Source: Sphingobacterium sp. SGR-19 (GTDB taxonomy: Bacteria; Bacteroidota; Bacteroidia; Sphingobacteriales; Sphingobacteriaceae). Taken from it: a DNA stretch of 64,000 nt. This document shows, one piece after another, positions 17,589-27,467 of the stretch. The stretch spans positions 62,001-126,000 of the forward strand of contig NZ_JAAKGS010000007.1 of NCBI RefSeq assembly GCF_011043555.1, in the 5' to 3' direction. The translations under genes were made by a program, and so were the position numbers. A model generated the notes under the pieces. That model saw nothing but the letters and a program-made list of their open reading frames with translations. It was not told the DNA's origin and ran no database searches. Each line of letters begins with the position of its first letter. Positions within the stretch are counted from its first letter, which is position 1.

Positions 17589-19604
17589 ATGGAGCAAGAA
17601 TTAGAAGAAAAATATCAGATTGGGACGCCCGCGGCTTGGGCGGCTCCATTGTCTGAAGAAGAATTGTTAACCAAAATTGTCGAAAGCGACTTTTCCCAAC
17701 AACAATATGATGAAGGTAAAGACTATTGCTATTTCCTTCGCAAAATTCAATATACGGACGACACGAAAAATGCAGAATACAATTGCATGGCCTATAGTGT
17801 GCAGCAACCGGGAACATTGGAGTTTGCTGCTGTTAACGAGTTTGTGTTGTATCCGTCAGAGCAAATGATATTTCACCGTATTGCGATACTTCGCGATGGT
17901 GTACTGATTGACAAGCTTCCCGATACTAAATTCAAAGTATTGGACAATGAAGGACAGAGTTTAGATGGCGTTATTAACAGCTCGAAGAAAGTAAACATCA
18001 GTATTAAAGATGTACGTCTGTACGATATTATTCTCGTCGAAGATACCCGTGTGCTGACGTATACAGACAAGGATTTTTTGCGTAAAGAGTTGACAAAGTA
18101 TGTATGGTCAAGCCCGGACGTCTATTGGGCGTATGGAAGTTATACATTTGACTTTATCAATAAACGCTCCAAACCGGTTGCCTATAAAAAACAATTTTTC
18201 CGTGACGAGCAGGGTGCATTGTTGCCCGTAGAAGAGGGGGTGATAGCTTCAGGAGATACCTTTTCGTTACGCCATGAGAACTACCTTAACCCAGTGGATG
18301 TCAATCGTGAACTTTTCCCTTTTATTGACTTTGCAACACAATATACGTACGAAGAATTGCTCGGTTTGGTGATTCCTTATTATGAAGCCGCATTGACCGC
18401 TAAACCTCTTCCAGCGTATGCGCCTGATTTGGTGGCTAAACTGGATGCCCTTGGCGATAATATCGAAGCGAAGATTCAGTTGGCAATCGAATTTGTACAG
18501 AACCATGTCCGATATATTTATAATGAAGAGGAGATGCACGGACATAAGCCGCAAGATCCGTGGGTGACATATGAATTTAAACAAGGGGATTGTAAAGCGA
18601 AAACCGTGCTGCTCAAATGTGTGCTCGATTATCTGGGTGTCGATTCGTCCGTTGCCTTGGTGAATTACAATGCAGACTATTATTTGAAGTACTATTTACC
18701 GTCATTGTTCAACTTTAACCACGTCATCGTAAAAGTTCACCATAACGAAAACGATTATTTCGTGGATGCTACCTATCGCGACGAATATGGCATGCTCGAG
18801 AACCGTACATTTATCAGTTTTCTGAACTATATGGAAATCAAGCCTCATGGTGCTTTACAGCAGCGCGGATCATATAGAAGTCCCCATTTTGCTATTTCTG
18901 ATGAGATTACGCTCGATGTCAACGAGGAAGTGGGAACCATCAACATAAAAACGACCTATCGCTACGGTCGCGCGAACGGTATGCGGCGCTATGTGAAAAC
19001 TACCAATAAAAAAGCAGTGATAGACAATACCAATAATTTCGTTTTCAGCTGTATGGATTTTGTAGAAAGTGAAAATGGAAATGACAAACGTGAGGTATTT
19101 AAAGACGCTTCGTTGATCGTAGTAAGTGACGATAAAATGAACAATATCTTTGTAACGTTATATACAGCAACTATCGACAAGCCGTATTATGTAGGGAATG
19201 ATGGTCGAAAATATCTAAAATTCTATGACGGTAACATCTTGAAAAACCACTTAAAGGACTACGTGCTGAAAGATGTCAGTTTCTGGCATTCGTATGATAG
19301 TGAACGCTATTCGATCACCATCCGCTCGGATAAACCGATAGATACGCAGGATCAGTATACGAATAGACAAATGGATGTAGACTATGAGCTGTTCAAGTAT
19401 AGTTTAAAGAAAAAAGTGGACAAGTATGGTGCTACAGCAGTGATTGAATATATCCCACTCTCTAATGTGGAAGTACCGGTGGAAGATATTCCAAGCCTGC
19501 GCGACAAATATGCGGCAATAGGTAAAGAAAGTGCTTTTGGGTTAGGAGTGGCAATTGCTAAGCCAGGCTTTTTTGATTCGATTAAAGCATTGTTTGGAAG
19601 ATAA
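17589..19604 (+). CDS. DUF3857 and transglutaminase-like domain protein
   Basis: Protein of 671 residues with an N-terminal DUF3857 domain (about 45-250) and a transglutaminase-like domain (about 280-400). The protease-like triad is visible as Cys335 (FKQGDCKAKT), His378 (FNHVIVKV) and Asp393 (FVDATYRDEYG), so the core looks competent. The C-terminal part (about 430-671) is beta-rich. There is no clear signal peptide, whereas many family members are exported, so it may act in the cytoplasm. The substrate is unknown. It stands alone between the kinase (divergent) and a shared terminator with the cupin gene. Confidence 0.85.
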   Translation: MEQELEEKYQIGTPAAWAAPLSEEELLTKIVESDFSQQQYDEGKDYCYFLRKIQYTDDTKNAEYNCMAYSVQQPGTLEFAAVNEFVLYPSEQMIFHRIAILRDGVLIDKLPDTKFKVLDNEGQSLDGVINSSKKVNISIKDVRLYDIILVEDTRVLTYTDKDFLRKELTKYVWSSPDVYWAYGSYTFDFINKRSKPVAYKKQFFRDEQGALLPVEEGVIASGDTFSLRHENYLNPVDVNRELFPFIDFATQYTYEELLGLVIPYYEAALTAKPLPAYAPDLVAKLDALGDNIEAKIQLAIEFVQNHVRYIYNEEEMHGHKPQDPWVTYEFKQGDCKAKTVLLKCVLDYLGVDSSVALVNYNADYYLKYYLPSLFNFNHVIVKVHHNENDYFVDATYRDEYGMLENRTFISFLNYMEIKPHGALQQRGSYRSPHFAISDEITLDVNEEVGTINIKTTYRYGRANGMRRYVKTTNKKAVIDNTNNFVFSCMDFVESENGNDKREVFKDASLIVVSDDKMNNIFVTLYTATIDKPYYVGNDGRKYLKFYDGNILKNHLKDYVLKDVSFWHSYDSERYSITIRSDKPIDTQDQYTNRQMDVDYELFKYSLKKKVDKYGATAVIEYIPLSNVEVPVEDIPSLRDKYAAIGKESAFGLGVAIAKPGFFDSIKALFGR

Positions 19605-19637
19605 ATAGAGGTAGGCACTTTGCCTACCTCTATTTAT
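19601..19637. terminator. Bidirectional terminator with both stop codons inside
   Basis: Perfect 17-bp arms (ATAAATAGAGGTAGGCA and its complement) around a 3-base loop. The A/T-rich ends give a T-rich tail on both strands. The stops of the DUF3857 gene (19602-19604) and of the cupin gene (19634-19636) lie within the stem. Confidence 0.85.
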
Positions 19638-20140
19638 CTTCCAAAATCATCCTCTACCCGCACAATGTCACCTTCATCAGATGGGTTGTTGACATCTGTA
19701 TGTTGCCATATTTCGGCGACTACACCGTAAGTTTTCAACCCGATTAAGCGATGGCGTTCGCCTTGGGAAAGTCGGATAACATCGCCCTCTTTTAGCTTTT
19801 TCAGTTCGTTTTGCTGATCCGTGGGACTGGTGATGATACCAACCTCCCCTTGCGTAACACGCCAGATTTCCGCGCGACGGTGATGATACTGCCAAGATAA
19901 ACGTTTTTCTGGGGCAACTACTAGGATTTTAGGACTTAATTTACCGGCTATTTTGAGGTTTTGTACATCTAATCCATCAAAATAGATGTTTGCAAACTGC
20001 TGCGCCTGTTCCTCGGCGATGACAAAGAAACCACCCCAGGGACGGGTTTGATCAATATGCTCAATAGCAAACCCTTGGCCTTTTAATTTTTCTTCGATCT
20101 GGCTAAATAATTCGCCTTTATTAACGTATTCTTCTGACAT
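19634..20140 (-). CDS. Cupin protein, mannose-6-phosphate isomerase-like
   Basis: Small protein of 168 residues. The C-terminal cupin core carries WQYHHRRAEIWRVTQGEVGI, giving two histidines and a glutamate for a metal, and the second motif GDVIRLSQGERHRLIGL with a further histidine. It resembles the C-terminal cupin of type II phosphomannose isomerase/GDP-mannose pyrophosphorylases, or stand-alone homologues of it. The N-terminal ~60 residues (TRPWGGFFVIAEE) are typical of these stand-alone forms. Isomerase activity is not proven. It is transcribed away from the helicase gene and shares a terminator with the DUF3857 gene. Confidence 0.8.
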   Translation of the reverse strand: MSEEYVNKGELFSQIEEKLKGQGFAIEHIDQTRPWGGFFVIAEEQAQQFANIYFDGLDVQNLKIAGKLSPKILVVAPEKRLSWQYHHRRAEIWRVTQGEVGIITSPTDQQNELKKLKEGDVIRLSQGERHRLIGLKTYGVVAEIWQHTDVNNPSDEGDIVRVEDDFGR

Positions 20141-20269
20141 ATCTTTTTTTTTGTGAGCAATTGTAAAAAATAATTAGCAGCTATGTTTAATAGCTCTGTT
20201 TTTATTTGGTGAAGTTATGAGTTTTCTTGAAATTACGCAATACATGTTTCTAACCTCCTTAACTTTTCC

Positions 20270-20277
20270 TACATTTG
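20270..20277 (+). promoter_or_regulatory. Candidate promoter of the helicase gene
   Basis: TACATTTG matches TAnnTTTG, 41 bases before the helicase start codon. The expected -33 TTTG is only approximated (TGTTTC near 20245). The rest of the 178-base divergent gap shows nothing else clear. Confidence 0.4.
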
Positions 20278-20318
20278 ATGTTCAGTAACATGCTTAACAA
20301 TCCCAAAAAAGAAAATCG

Positions 20319-22547
20319 ATGGAAGAATTAAAATTTGATAAACAAAACGAAGCTTTTTTGCAGGCGATTTCTTTTGTAAATCAAACAAACCAGCATTTGT
20401 TCCTAACGGGTAAAGCAGGTACTGGAAAAACTACTTTCTTAAAATACATTAGGGAGAATTCGCATAAAAAGATGGCGGTTGTTGCCCCCACGGGCGTGGC
20501 AGCCATGAATGCCGGAGGAACCACACTTCATGCACTCTTTTGGTTACCGTTCGGAACATTTATCGAAGACTATCCATTGCAGTGGAATGAACAGGATAGT
20601 CATATATACAATAAGAACCGGCTTTTTTCTACCATTAAACTGACCAAACAGCGAAGAGCTATTTTACAGGAACTGGAACTGTTGGTAATTGACGAAGTTT
20701 CAATGGTGCGTGCTGACACACTGGATGCTATTGATGTTATCCTGAAATCGGTACGTCGTGATATGCGACCATTTGGTGGCGTGCAGATGCTCTTTATAGG
20801 TGACCTTTATCAGTTGCCGCCCGTTGTTCGAGAACACGAATGGCAGGTTTTACGTGGTCATTATAGCAATCCTTTCTTTTTCGATGCCAAAGTTTTGCGA
20901 GAGCATCCACCCGTTATATTGGAGCTTAGCAAAATCTATCGGCAAAACGATAGCTATTTCATCGAGCTGCTGAACAATATCCGCAATAATAAATGTTCAG
21001 CAGATGATCTAGAGAAGTTAAACGTTCATTATCAAGATGATTTTTCTCCTGCTGAAGGAGAGCAATATATTACCTTAACCTCGCACAATAAATTGGCGGA
21101 CGCCATTAACCAGGAACAACTGGCAAGGTTGAAAGGAACGATGCATAATGTACGGGCTGTCGTGAAAGACGAATTTCAACAGGCTTCCTTTCCTGCGGAT
21201 GAAATGCTTCCTTTAAAATTAGGTGCGCAGGTTATGTTCATTAAAAATGATAGTGGGGAAGACAGGAAGTTTTTTAATGGAAAAATAGGAACGGTTAAGG
21301 AACTCAATCTGGACCGCCATCAGGTCGTTGTGGGATTTAATGACGGTTCGGATGATGTCGTGGTACGTCGTGAAACCTGGGAGAATATCCGATATAAATA
21401 TAATAAAGGTGAAGATAAGATAGAGGAAGAGGTGATGGGGACATTTTCACAATTCCCATTGCGGTTGGCATGGGCCATTACTATTCACAAAAGTCAAGGG
21501 CTTACCTTTGATAAAGCTGTGATCGACGCAGGGACTTCGTTTGCCGCAGGACAGGTGTATGTTGCGTTGAGTAGACTCACGGGGCTGGAGGGATTGGTGT
21601 TGAAATCTAAAATTCCTATGCATTCCATCCGGACAGATCCCCAAGTGGTCGATTTTATGCAGCGGATGATGCCTAACGCAGAAGTCGCAAAAATATTGGA
21701 ATCATGCCAACGTAGCTATTTGGGACAGATTGTACTGCAAAGTTTTCGATGGGGAACCTTGGTCGAGAGTGTTGACGAGTTGAAAGAATCGTTAGCAAAC
21801 CGAAATATTGACGGCAAAGATACCGCTTTGGCCTATCTAATGGAAATTTCTACCGTACTCAAGGAACAAGAAAAGGTGGCGAATAAGTTCGTTACCTTAT
21901 TATATACCATGTTACGGGATAAGGAAGCATTGGATTATAGTAAAATCTGCGAGCGGACAAAAGCCGCGGTAGCGTGGTTCTTGCCTCGACTTGACGAAGA
22001 GATATTGCTAACGATGCAAGAGCATATCGAAGCTTGGGCAATTAAGAAGCGCACCAAAAAATATGTACAAGAATTGCGGTCGATCCTATTGGATTTTAGG
22101 CGTAAGAAGGAACAGTTGGCGCATTGCTTGACGATTGCGGATATCTTGACAAACGAAGGTGATTTGTCTCATCAAGTACAAACACTTAGCCAGTACGAAA
22201 AAACAAAGGATAGTGAAATTAAGGAAGCGGAAGAAGAAGGAGTCGAGAAAGATACCAAAACTATTTCGTTAGATTTGTTCCTCGATGGGTTAGGTGTGGA
22301 TGACATTGCGCAGAAACGTGGTATGGTCGCGGGGACAATTTACGGACACCTCATTCATTTTGTAGGAAATGAAGTGGAAGCTGAAGATTTAATAGAAAGT
22401 ACGAAACTGGAATTGCTATTGGATGTATTGCGTAAAAATAATGGGAAGTCTTCTTCAGAGATCAAGATCATACTCGGTGAAGATTATTCCTACCCGGATA
22501 TAAAGTTGGGGCAAAAGGTGCTCGAAGTGGAGGGCTCGTCGAGATAA
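20319..22547 (+). CDS. Pif1-like superfamily 1 DNA helicase with C-terminal HTH
   Basis: ATP-dependent 5'-3' type helicase of 742 residues. Walker A is GKAGTGKTT (31-39), Walker B is VIDEVSM with D125/E126, and motif III is GDLYQLPPV. The RecD/Pif1 2B-like and UvrD_C_2 motifs appear as RLAWAITIHKSQGLTFDKA and AGQVYVALSRLTGLEGL. After residue ~460 a long helical region leads to a helicase-type helix-turn-helix domain near 645-690 (SLDLFLDGLGVDDIAQKRGM, VAGTIYGHL), as in RecQ/Pif1-like proteins of Bacteroidota. Its role is probably replication fork or G-quadruplex handling. The atp cluster begins 15 bases downstream and may be partly read through from here. Confidence 0.9.
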   Translation: MEELKFDKQNEAFLQAISFVNQTNQHLFLTGKAGTGKTTFLKYIRENSHKKMAVVAPTGVAAMNAGGTTLHALFWLPFGTFIEDYPLQWNEQDSHIYNKNRLFSTIKLTKQRRAILQELELLVIDEVSMVRADTLDAIDVILKSVRRDMRPFGGVQMLFIGDLYQLPPVVREHEWQVLRGHYSNPFFFDAKVLREHPPVILELSKIYRQNDSYFIELLNNIRNNKCSADDLEKLNVHYQDDFSPAEGEQYITLTSHNKLADAINQEQLARLKGTMHNVRAVVKDEFQQASFPADEMLPLKLGAQVMFIKNDSGEDRKFFNGKIGTVKELNLDRHQVVVGFNDGSDDVVVRRETWENIRYKYNKGEDKIEEEVMGTFSQFPLRLAWAITIHKSQGLTFDKAVIDAGTSFAAGQVYVALSRLTGLEGLVLKSKIPMHSIRTDPQVVDFMQRMMPNAEVAKILESCQRSYLGQIVLQSFRWGTLVESVDELKESLANRNIDGKDTALAYLMEISTVLKEQEKVANKFVTLLYTMLRDKEALDYSKICERTKAAVAWFLPRLDEEILLTMQEHIEAWAIKKRTKKYVQELRSILLDFRRKKEQLAHCLTIADILTNEGDLSHQVQTLSQYEKTKDSEIKEAEEEGVEKDTKTISLDLFLDGLGVDDIAQKRGMVAGTIYGHLIHFVGNEVEAEDLIESTKLELLLDVLRKNNGKSSSEIKIILGEDYSYPDIKLGQKVLEVEGSSR

Positions 22548-22562
22548 TCACGAAAGGTGAAA

Positions 22563-22781
22563 ATGGAAAAATCAAATCCCAGGAAGATGGCTACATGGAT
22601 TGGTGTACCCTTCCAGATGTTGGCGACTATCTTTGCGGGTTATTGGCTCGGAAGCTGGCTGGATGAAAAGTATGCGGTAGAAAAAAGCTGGTGGACAATA
22701 GGGCTGACCTTATTCGCGGTATTGATTTCTTTATATCAGCTTATTGTACAGGTTCAACGTATGGGGAAGAATGGAAAATAA
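22563..22781 (+). CDS. atpZ: AtpZ/AtpI-family ATP synthase assembly protein
   Basis: Small membrane protein of 72 residues with two transmembrane helices (about 12-30 and 42-60). The motif IGVPFQMLATIFAGYWLGSW and the acidic DEKY turn are typical of the AtpZ/AtpI family. Relatives help c-ring assembly or carry Mg2+/Ca2+ at the head of atp operons. ATG 22563 has a nearby AAGGTGA; an upstream in-frame GTG at 22557 is possible. It heads the ATP synthase cluster. Confidence 0.85.
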   Translation: MEKSNPRKMATWIGVPFQMLATIFAGYWLGSWLDEKYAVEKSWWTIGLTLFAVLISLYQLIVQVQRMGKNGK

Positions 22782-22793
22782 ATTAATAACACA

Positions 22794-23192
22794 TTGGAAA
22801 TATTAAACGCCACAGGGCAGTTTGCCTGGAAGCTATTGCTGGGAAGTGTATTTGTTTTTGGCGGCGCGTATATTATGCAGCAATCACTAGATCTCCATTT
22901 TTTAGATAGCACTTTTGTGCCACTCTGTATATTGTTGTATTTGGTTACGGTATTTGCTTACGCGGTATCGTATCTTGGAATACATAGTAATCCGGAACTT
23001 GGTGTGTACGCGATTCTTGGTGGTGTCATGATAAAAATGCTGGTATCGCTTGGCATTTTTATGGTTTTTCTGTATGGTTTTAAAGTAGAAAATAAGGTGT
23101 TATTAGGCCTAAATTTTTTTTGTATATATTTATTAATGTCCTGCTTTGAAGTTATCATTTTGTTACGTAACTTGCGGCGCAAAATAAAATAG
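22794..23192 (+). CDS. ATP synthase subunit I-like membrane protein
   Basis: Membrane protein of 132 residues with four predicted helices (about 12-30, 38-60, 72-96 and 104-122). It sits between atpZ and atpB, the usual place of an AtpI-like protein. Sequence identity to known AtpI is not obvious by eye, so the name rests on position and topology. No ATG occurs between the upstream stop and the first helix, so translation probably starts at TTG 22794. The charged C-terminus LLRNLRRKIK is likely cytoplasmic. Confidence 0.7.
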   Translation: MEILNATGQFAWKLLLGSVFVFGGAYIMQQSLDLHFLDSTFVPLCILLYLVTVFAYAVSYLGIHSNPELGVYAILGGVMIKMLVSLGIFMVFLYGFKVENKVLLGLNFFCIYLLMSCFEVIILLRNLRRKIK

Positions 23193-23209
23193 CTAAAAAT
23201 ATTGTATAG

Positions 23210-24373
23210 ATGGAAATAAGCCACTTTTTAACTTCAGCCAAGATCAGAACTTTGATGATTTTGTGCGTTTTTCTAGCTTCTTTCTCTTCGTTTGCCTCCT
23301 CTTTAAATACTACATCTGCACCGGAACAGCATGCCGAAACAGCGGATGACCATGCACACGAGAAGAAGGGTTTTGACATTACAGCTTTTATTTTCCATCA
23401 CATCGGCGATTCGCATGAATTTACCATTTTTGGTGGCGACCCTGAAGGTAAATCAAAATGGGTTGGTATTTACCTGCCTGTTATATTATATACGGAAAAT
23501 GGTTTGGTAACTTTTTGTTCCAGTGAATTTGAGCGGAACGACGATGGTACTAAAATCGTTGAGAAAAAGGGGCAGCAGTTCATTAAATATCACGGTAAGA
23601 TTTATTACGCAGCGAATCAGGCAAATGATCACGGTTCTTATATTGTATATGATGAAGAACATCATGCTACAAATAAACGTCCGTTAGATTTCTCCATTAC
23701 AAAAAACGTATTCAGTATCTTTTTAGGATTCATCGTATTGGTTCTGGTATTCTTTGCAGTTGCAAGAGGGTATAAGAAAAATGCAGGGAAAGCCCCAAAA
23801 GGTATTCAATCCTTTATGGAGCCGATCATCCTTTTTGTGCGGGATGAAATTGCTATTCCAAACTTAGGACATCGATACGAACGCTTTATGCCTTATTTAT
23901 TGACCGTGTTCTTTTTTATATGGTTTATGAATGTATTGGGTTTAGTGCCGTTCTTCCCAGGGTCTGCCAACGTAACAGGAAATATAGCCGTGACGATGGT
24001 ATTGGCCGTCATCACGCTATTGATTATTTTATTTAACGGAAATAAGTATTACTGGGGACATATCTTTAATCCACCGGTGCCTTGGTGGTTGAAGCCGCTG
24101 ATGATCCCTGTAGAGATTATTGGTGTGTTTACGAAGCCTTTCGCGTTAATGATTCGTTTATTTGCGAACATTACGGCAGGTCACATTTTAGTGTTGTCCT
24201 TGTTATGTTTGCCATTTATCTTCAACGCAAGTGCTGTAGCCGGAGGTTCGGTTATATTTACTATCTTTATCAGCTTGATCGAATTGTTAGTTGCTTTTAT
24301 ACAGGCGTTTATTTTTACAATTCTTTCTGCATTGTTCATCGGTATGGCTATCGAAGAACATCACGAACATTAA
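23210..24373 (+). CDS. atpB: F-type ATP synthase subunit a
   Basis: Proton-channel subunit of F0, 387 residues. It is longer than the ~270 of E. coli. The extra length is an N-terminal signal-like segment (about 10-30) and a hydrophilic, His-rich, extra-cytoplasmic region (about 35-160), usual in Bacteroidota. The channel helices follow from ~165. The essential arginine is Arg316 in MIRLFANITAGHILVLSL. C-terminal LIELLVAFIQAFIFTILSA is the last channel helix. It stands directly before atpE. Confidence 0.95.
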   Translation: MEISHFLTSAKIRTLMILCVFLASFSSFASSLNTTSAPEQHAETADDHAHEKKGFDITAFIFHHIGDSHEFTIFGGDPEGKSKWVGIYLPVILYTENGLVTFCSSEFERNDDGTKIVEKKGQQFIKYHGKIYYAANQANDHGSYIVYDEEHHATNKRPLDFSITKNVFSIFLGFIVLVLVFFAVARGYKKNAGKAPKGIQSFMEPIILFVRDEIAIPNLGHRYERFMPYLLTVFFFIWFMNVLGLVPFFPGSANVTGNIAVTMVLAVITLLIILFNGNKYYWGHIFNPPVPWWLKPLMIPVEIIGVFTKPFALMIRLFANITAGHILVLSLLCLPFIFNASAVAGGSVIFTIFISLIELLVAFIQAFIFTILSALFIGMAIEEHHEH

Positions 24374-24384
24374 TAATAGACTAA

Positions 24385-24624
<240 letters not shown>

Positions 24625-24650
24625 TAATAGCTTCAAGAAACGCAAAGGAC

Positions 24651-24691
24651 TAAAAGAACCTGTTTTGGGGTTGCCACTTCGGGTTCTTTTA
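24651..24691 (+). terminator. Attenuator-like hairpin between atpE and atpF
   Basis: TAAAAGAACC pairs with GGTTCTTTTA across a 21-base loop, ending in a T-rich stretch. It sits in the 126-base gap inside the atp cluster. A leaky terminator here would give extra atpE transcript over the downstream genes. Confidence 0.6.
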
Positions 24692-24750
24692 TTTGTCCAC
24701 AATCAATAGTTAAAAAAGTAAAACTTAAACGTCATATATAGCATAATAAT

Positions 24751-25245
24751 ATGGATTTATTAATTCCCGAAATTGGTCTGATTTTCTGGCACACCGTTAG
24801 TTTCTTGATCCTGTTATTCTTGTTGGGTAAATTTGCTTGGAAGCCGGTGCTAAAAGCAATTAAAGAAAGAGAAGAAAATATCCAAAATGCGCTGGACTCA
24901 GCAGAAAAGGCAAAATTGGAAATGGCTCGTCTTACCAACGAAAATGAGCAGTTGTTAAAAGAAGCACGTGTTGAGCGGGATAATATCTTAAAAGAGGCAA
25001 AAGAACTTAAAGATAAGATCGTTGCTGATGCGAAAACGGAAGCACAAGAGTCCGGTAAAAAGATTTTAGAGCAAGCGAAAAGAGAAATTGAGGAACAGAA
25101 AAACAAAGCGTTGGCTGAAGTTAAAAATCAAGTTTCTTCTTTATCTTTGGATATTGCCCGGAAAGTATTAACAAAAGAATTTGACGACCAGTCTAAACAG
25201 GACGCTTTTGTAAGTGACTTGTTGAAAGACGTGAAGTTAAACTAA
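24751..25245 (+). CDS. atpF: F-type ATP synthase subunit b
   Basis: Peripheral stalk subunit of 164 residues. A single N-terminal membrane helix (about 8-27, LIFWHTVSFLILLFLLGKFAW) is followed by a long, charged, coiled-coil helix (about 35-140) that dimerises. The motif PVLKAIKEREENIQNALDSA is typical of the family. It lies between atpE and atpH in normal order. Confidence 0.95.
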   Translation: MDLLIPEIGLIFWHTVSFLILLFLLGKFAWKPVLKAIKEREENIQNALDSAEKAKLEMARLTNENEQLLKEARVERDNILKEAKELKDKIVADAKTEAQESGKKILEQAKREIEEQKNKALAEVKNQVSSLSLDIARKVLTKEFDDQSKQDAFVSDLLKDVKLN

Positions 25246-25273
25246 CTGGCTGTTCAGATTTTAAAATAAAAAT

Positions 25274-25819
25274 ATGTCAATTTTTACAGTTGCATCCAGA
25301 TACGCTAAATCTTTACTGGATCTAGCGCAGGAACAAGGACAATTAGATGCCGTGAAAGGAGATATCGATGGCGTAATTTCGGTGTTGAAGTCTAATTCTG
25401 AGCTGTTGGCTATCCTTAAGAACCCGATTATTAAAGGTGATAAGAAACGCAATATCTTAGCGGCGATTTTTGAAGGGAAGATCAATTCCGTTATCCTTTC
25501 TTTCTTTTATATTTTGGTGAACAAAGGGCGTGCAGGTATTTTATTGGATATTGCTCAGGAGTTCGTTCGTGAATATAACGAGACAAAAGGTATTGTGAAG
25601 GCATCCGTCACATCGGCTACAGCGCTTTCTGAACCAAATCTTACAGAACTTCAGAAGATCATTGCAGATGAAATTAAAGCAGACGTTATTCTGAAGAATA
25701 TGGTAGATCCATCTTTAATCGGAGGTTTCGTAGTTCGGGTAGGAGATAGGCAGATGGATGCAAGTATTGCTGGCAAATTGAGTAAATTGGAAAAGCATTT
25801 TGCAGCACAAGGTATATAA
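25274..25819 (+). CDS. atpH: F-type ATP synthase subunit delta
   Basis: Stalk subunit of 181 residues that links the b dimer to the top of F1. The N-terminal six-helix domain starts ASRYAKSLLDLAQEQGQLDA. The C-terminal signature is MVDPSLIGGFVVRVGDRQMD, followed by LSKLEKHF. Order and size match the family, and it is followed by atpA after 51 bases. Confidence 0.95.
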   Translation: MSIFTVASRYAKSLLDLAQEQGQLDAVKGDIDGVISVLKSNSELLAILKNPIIKGDKKRNILAAIFEGKINSVILSFFYILVNKGRAGILLDIAQEFVREYNETKGIVKASVTSATALSEPNLTELQKIIADEIKADVILKNMVDPSLIGGFVVRVGDRQMDASIAGKLSKLEKHFAAQGI

Positions 25820-25870
25820 TCCTTGGTATTGAAGTTAAAATAGAATCAAAAACCCCTTATAATAATAACA

Positions 25871-27445
25871 ATGATAGAGGTAAGACCAGATGAAGTTTCG
25901 GCAATTCTTAGAGAGCAATTGTCGGGCTTTAAATCAGAAGCCGAACTAGAGGAAGTGGGTACCGTACTTACCATTGGTGACGGTATTGCTCGTATATACG
26001 GCTTAACTAAAGTTCAGTCCGGTGAGTTGGTTGAATTTGATAATGGATTGGAAGGTATCGTATTAAACTTGGAAGAAGACAACGTCGGTGTCGTTCTTTT
26101 GGGTTCTTCAGATGAAATTAAAGAAGGAGATACCGTTAAGCGTACCAAACGTATCGCATCTATTAAGGTGGGTGAGGGTATGCTAGGTCGTGTTGTAAAT
26201 ACATTGGGGCAGCCTATGGATGGTAAAGGCCCTATAGCAGGAGAAACCTATGAGATGCCTATCGAGCGTAAAGCGCCAGGTGTTATCTACCGTCAGCCTG
26301 TGACTGAACCTTTACAAACTGGTATCAAGGCGATCGATGCGATGATTCCGGTTGGTCGTGGTCAACGGGAGTTGGTGATCGGTGATCGCCAGACAGGTAA
26401 GACTGCCGTGTGTATCGATACCATATTAAATCAAAAAGAGTTTTACGATGCAGGTGAGCCTGTATTCTGTATATATGTTGCTGTAGGACAGAAAAATTCA
26501 ACGGTAGCGAATATCGTACGTGTATTGGAAGAAAACGGAGCGATGGCATATACGGTTGTTGTTGCCGCTTCGGCAGCTGATCCAGCTCCAATGCAATTTT
26601 ATGCGCCAATGGCAGGTGCTGCCATCGGAGAGTTTTTCCGTGACACAGGTCGTCCGGCGTTGATCGTATACGATGATCTGTCTAAGCAAGCGGTAGCGTA
26701 TCGTGAAGTATCGTTGTTATTGCGTCGTCCACCGGGTCGTGAGGCGTATCCTGGTGACGTATTCTATCTACACTCCCGCCTATTGGAGAGAGCAGCGAAA
26801 ATCAATGCGTCAGACGAGATAGCCCGTAACATGAATGATTTGCCTGAATCTATCAAGCATTTGGTAAAAGGTGGTGGTTCATTGACAGCGCTTCCGATTA
26901 TTGAAACACAAGCTGGTGACGTTTCGGCGTATATTCCTACAAACGTTATTTCGATCACCGACGGTCAGATTTTCTTGGAATCGAACTTGTTTAATGCAGG
27001 TATCCGTCCGGCGATTAACGTAGGTATCTCCGTTTCACGTGTAGGTGGTAACGCGCAGATTAAACCAATGAAAAAAGTATCCGGTACGTTGAAATTAGAC
27101 CAGGCGCAATTCCGCGAATTGGAAGCCTTCGCTAAGTTTGGTTCCGACTTAGATGCGGCGACTAAAGCGGTATTGGATAAAGGTATCCGTAACGTGGAAA
27201 TCTTGAAACAAGGCCAATATTCTCCGGTTTCTGTGGAGAAACAAGTAGCTATTATCTATGCCGGTACAAAGGGATTGCTTCGTGCTGTTCCGGTAGATAA
27301 AGTTCGTCAGTTTGAAGAAGAATTCTTGACACAGTTGGAGCAACGTCATCCAGAAGTTTTAGCAGCTTTCAAAGTCGGCAAATTTACAGATGAGTTAACA
27401 GATGTTTTGGAAAAAGTAGCTAAGGAATTAGCGTCAAAATATTAG
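25871..27445 (+). CDS. atpA: F-type ATP synthase subunit alpha
   Basis: Regulatory nucleotide-binding subunit of F1, 524 residues. Walker A is GDRQTGKT (171-178). The family signature is [20 protein letters not shown], followed by the arginine-finger region [21 protein letters not shown], with [14 protein letters not shown]. The beta-barrel N-domain includes [17 protein letters not shown]. It is complete. The partner beta subunit gene is not in the window. Confidence 0.97.
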   Translation: MIEVRPDEVSAILREQLSGFKSEAELEEVGTVLTIGDGIARIYGLTKVQSGELVEFDNGLEGIVLNLEEDNVGVVLLGSSDEIKEGDTVKRTKRIASIKVGEGMLGRVVNTLGQPMDGKGPIAGETYEMPIERKAPGVIYRQPVTEPLQTGIKAIDAMIPVGRGQRELVIGDRQTGKTAVCIDTILNQKEFYDAGEPVFCIYVAVGQKNSTVANIVRVLEENGAMAYTVVVAASAADPAPMQFYAPMAGAAIGEFFRDTGRPALIVYDDLSKQAVAYREVSLLLRRPPGREAYPGDVFYLHSRLLERAAKINASDEIARNMNDLPESIKHLVKGGGSLTALPIIETQAGDVSAYIPTNVISITDGQIFLESNLFNAGIRPAINVGISVSRVGGNAQIKPMKKVSGTLKLDQAQFRELEAFAKFGSDLDAATKAVLDKGIRNVEILKQGQYSPVSVEKQVAIIYAGTKGLLRAVPVDKVRQFEEEFLTQLEQRHPEVLAAFKVGKFTDELTDVLEKVAKELASKY

Positions 27446-27467
27446 ATTCTTAGGAGCTAAAAAAAGA

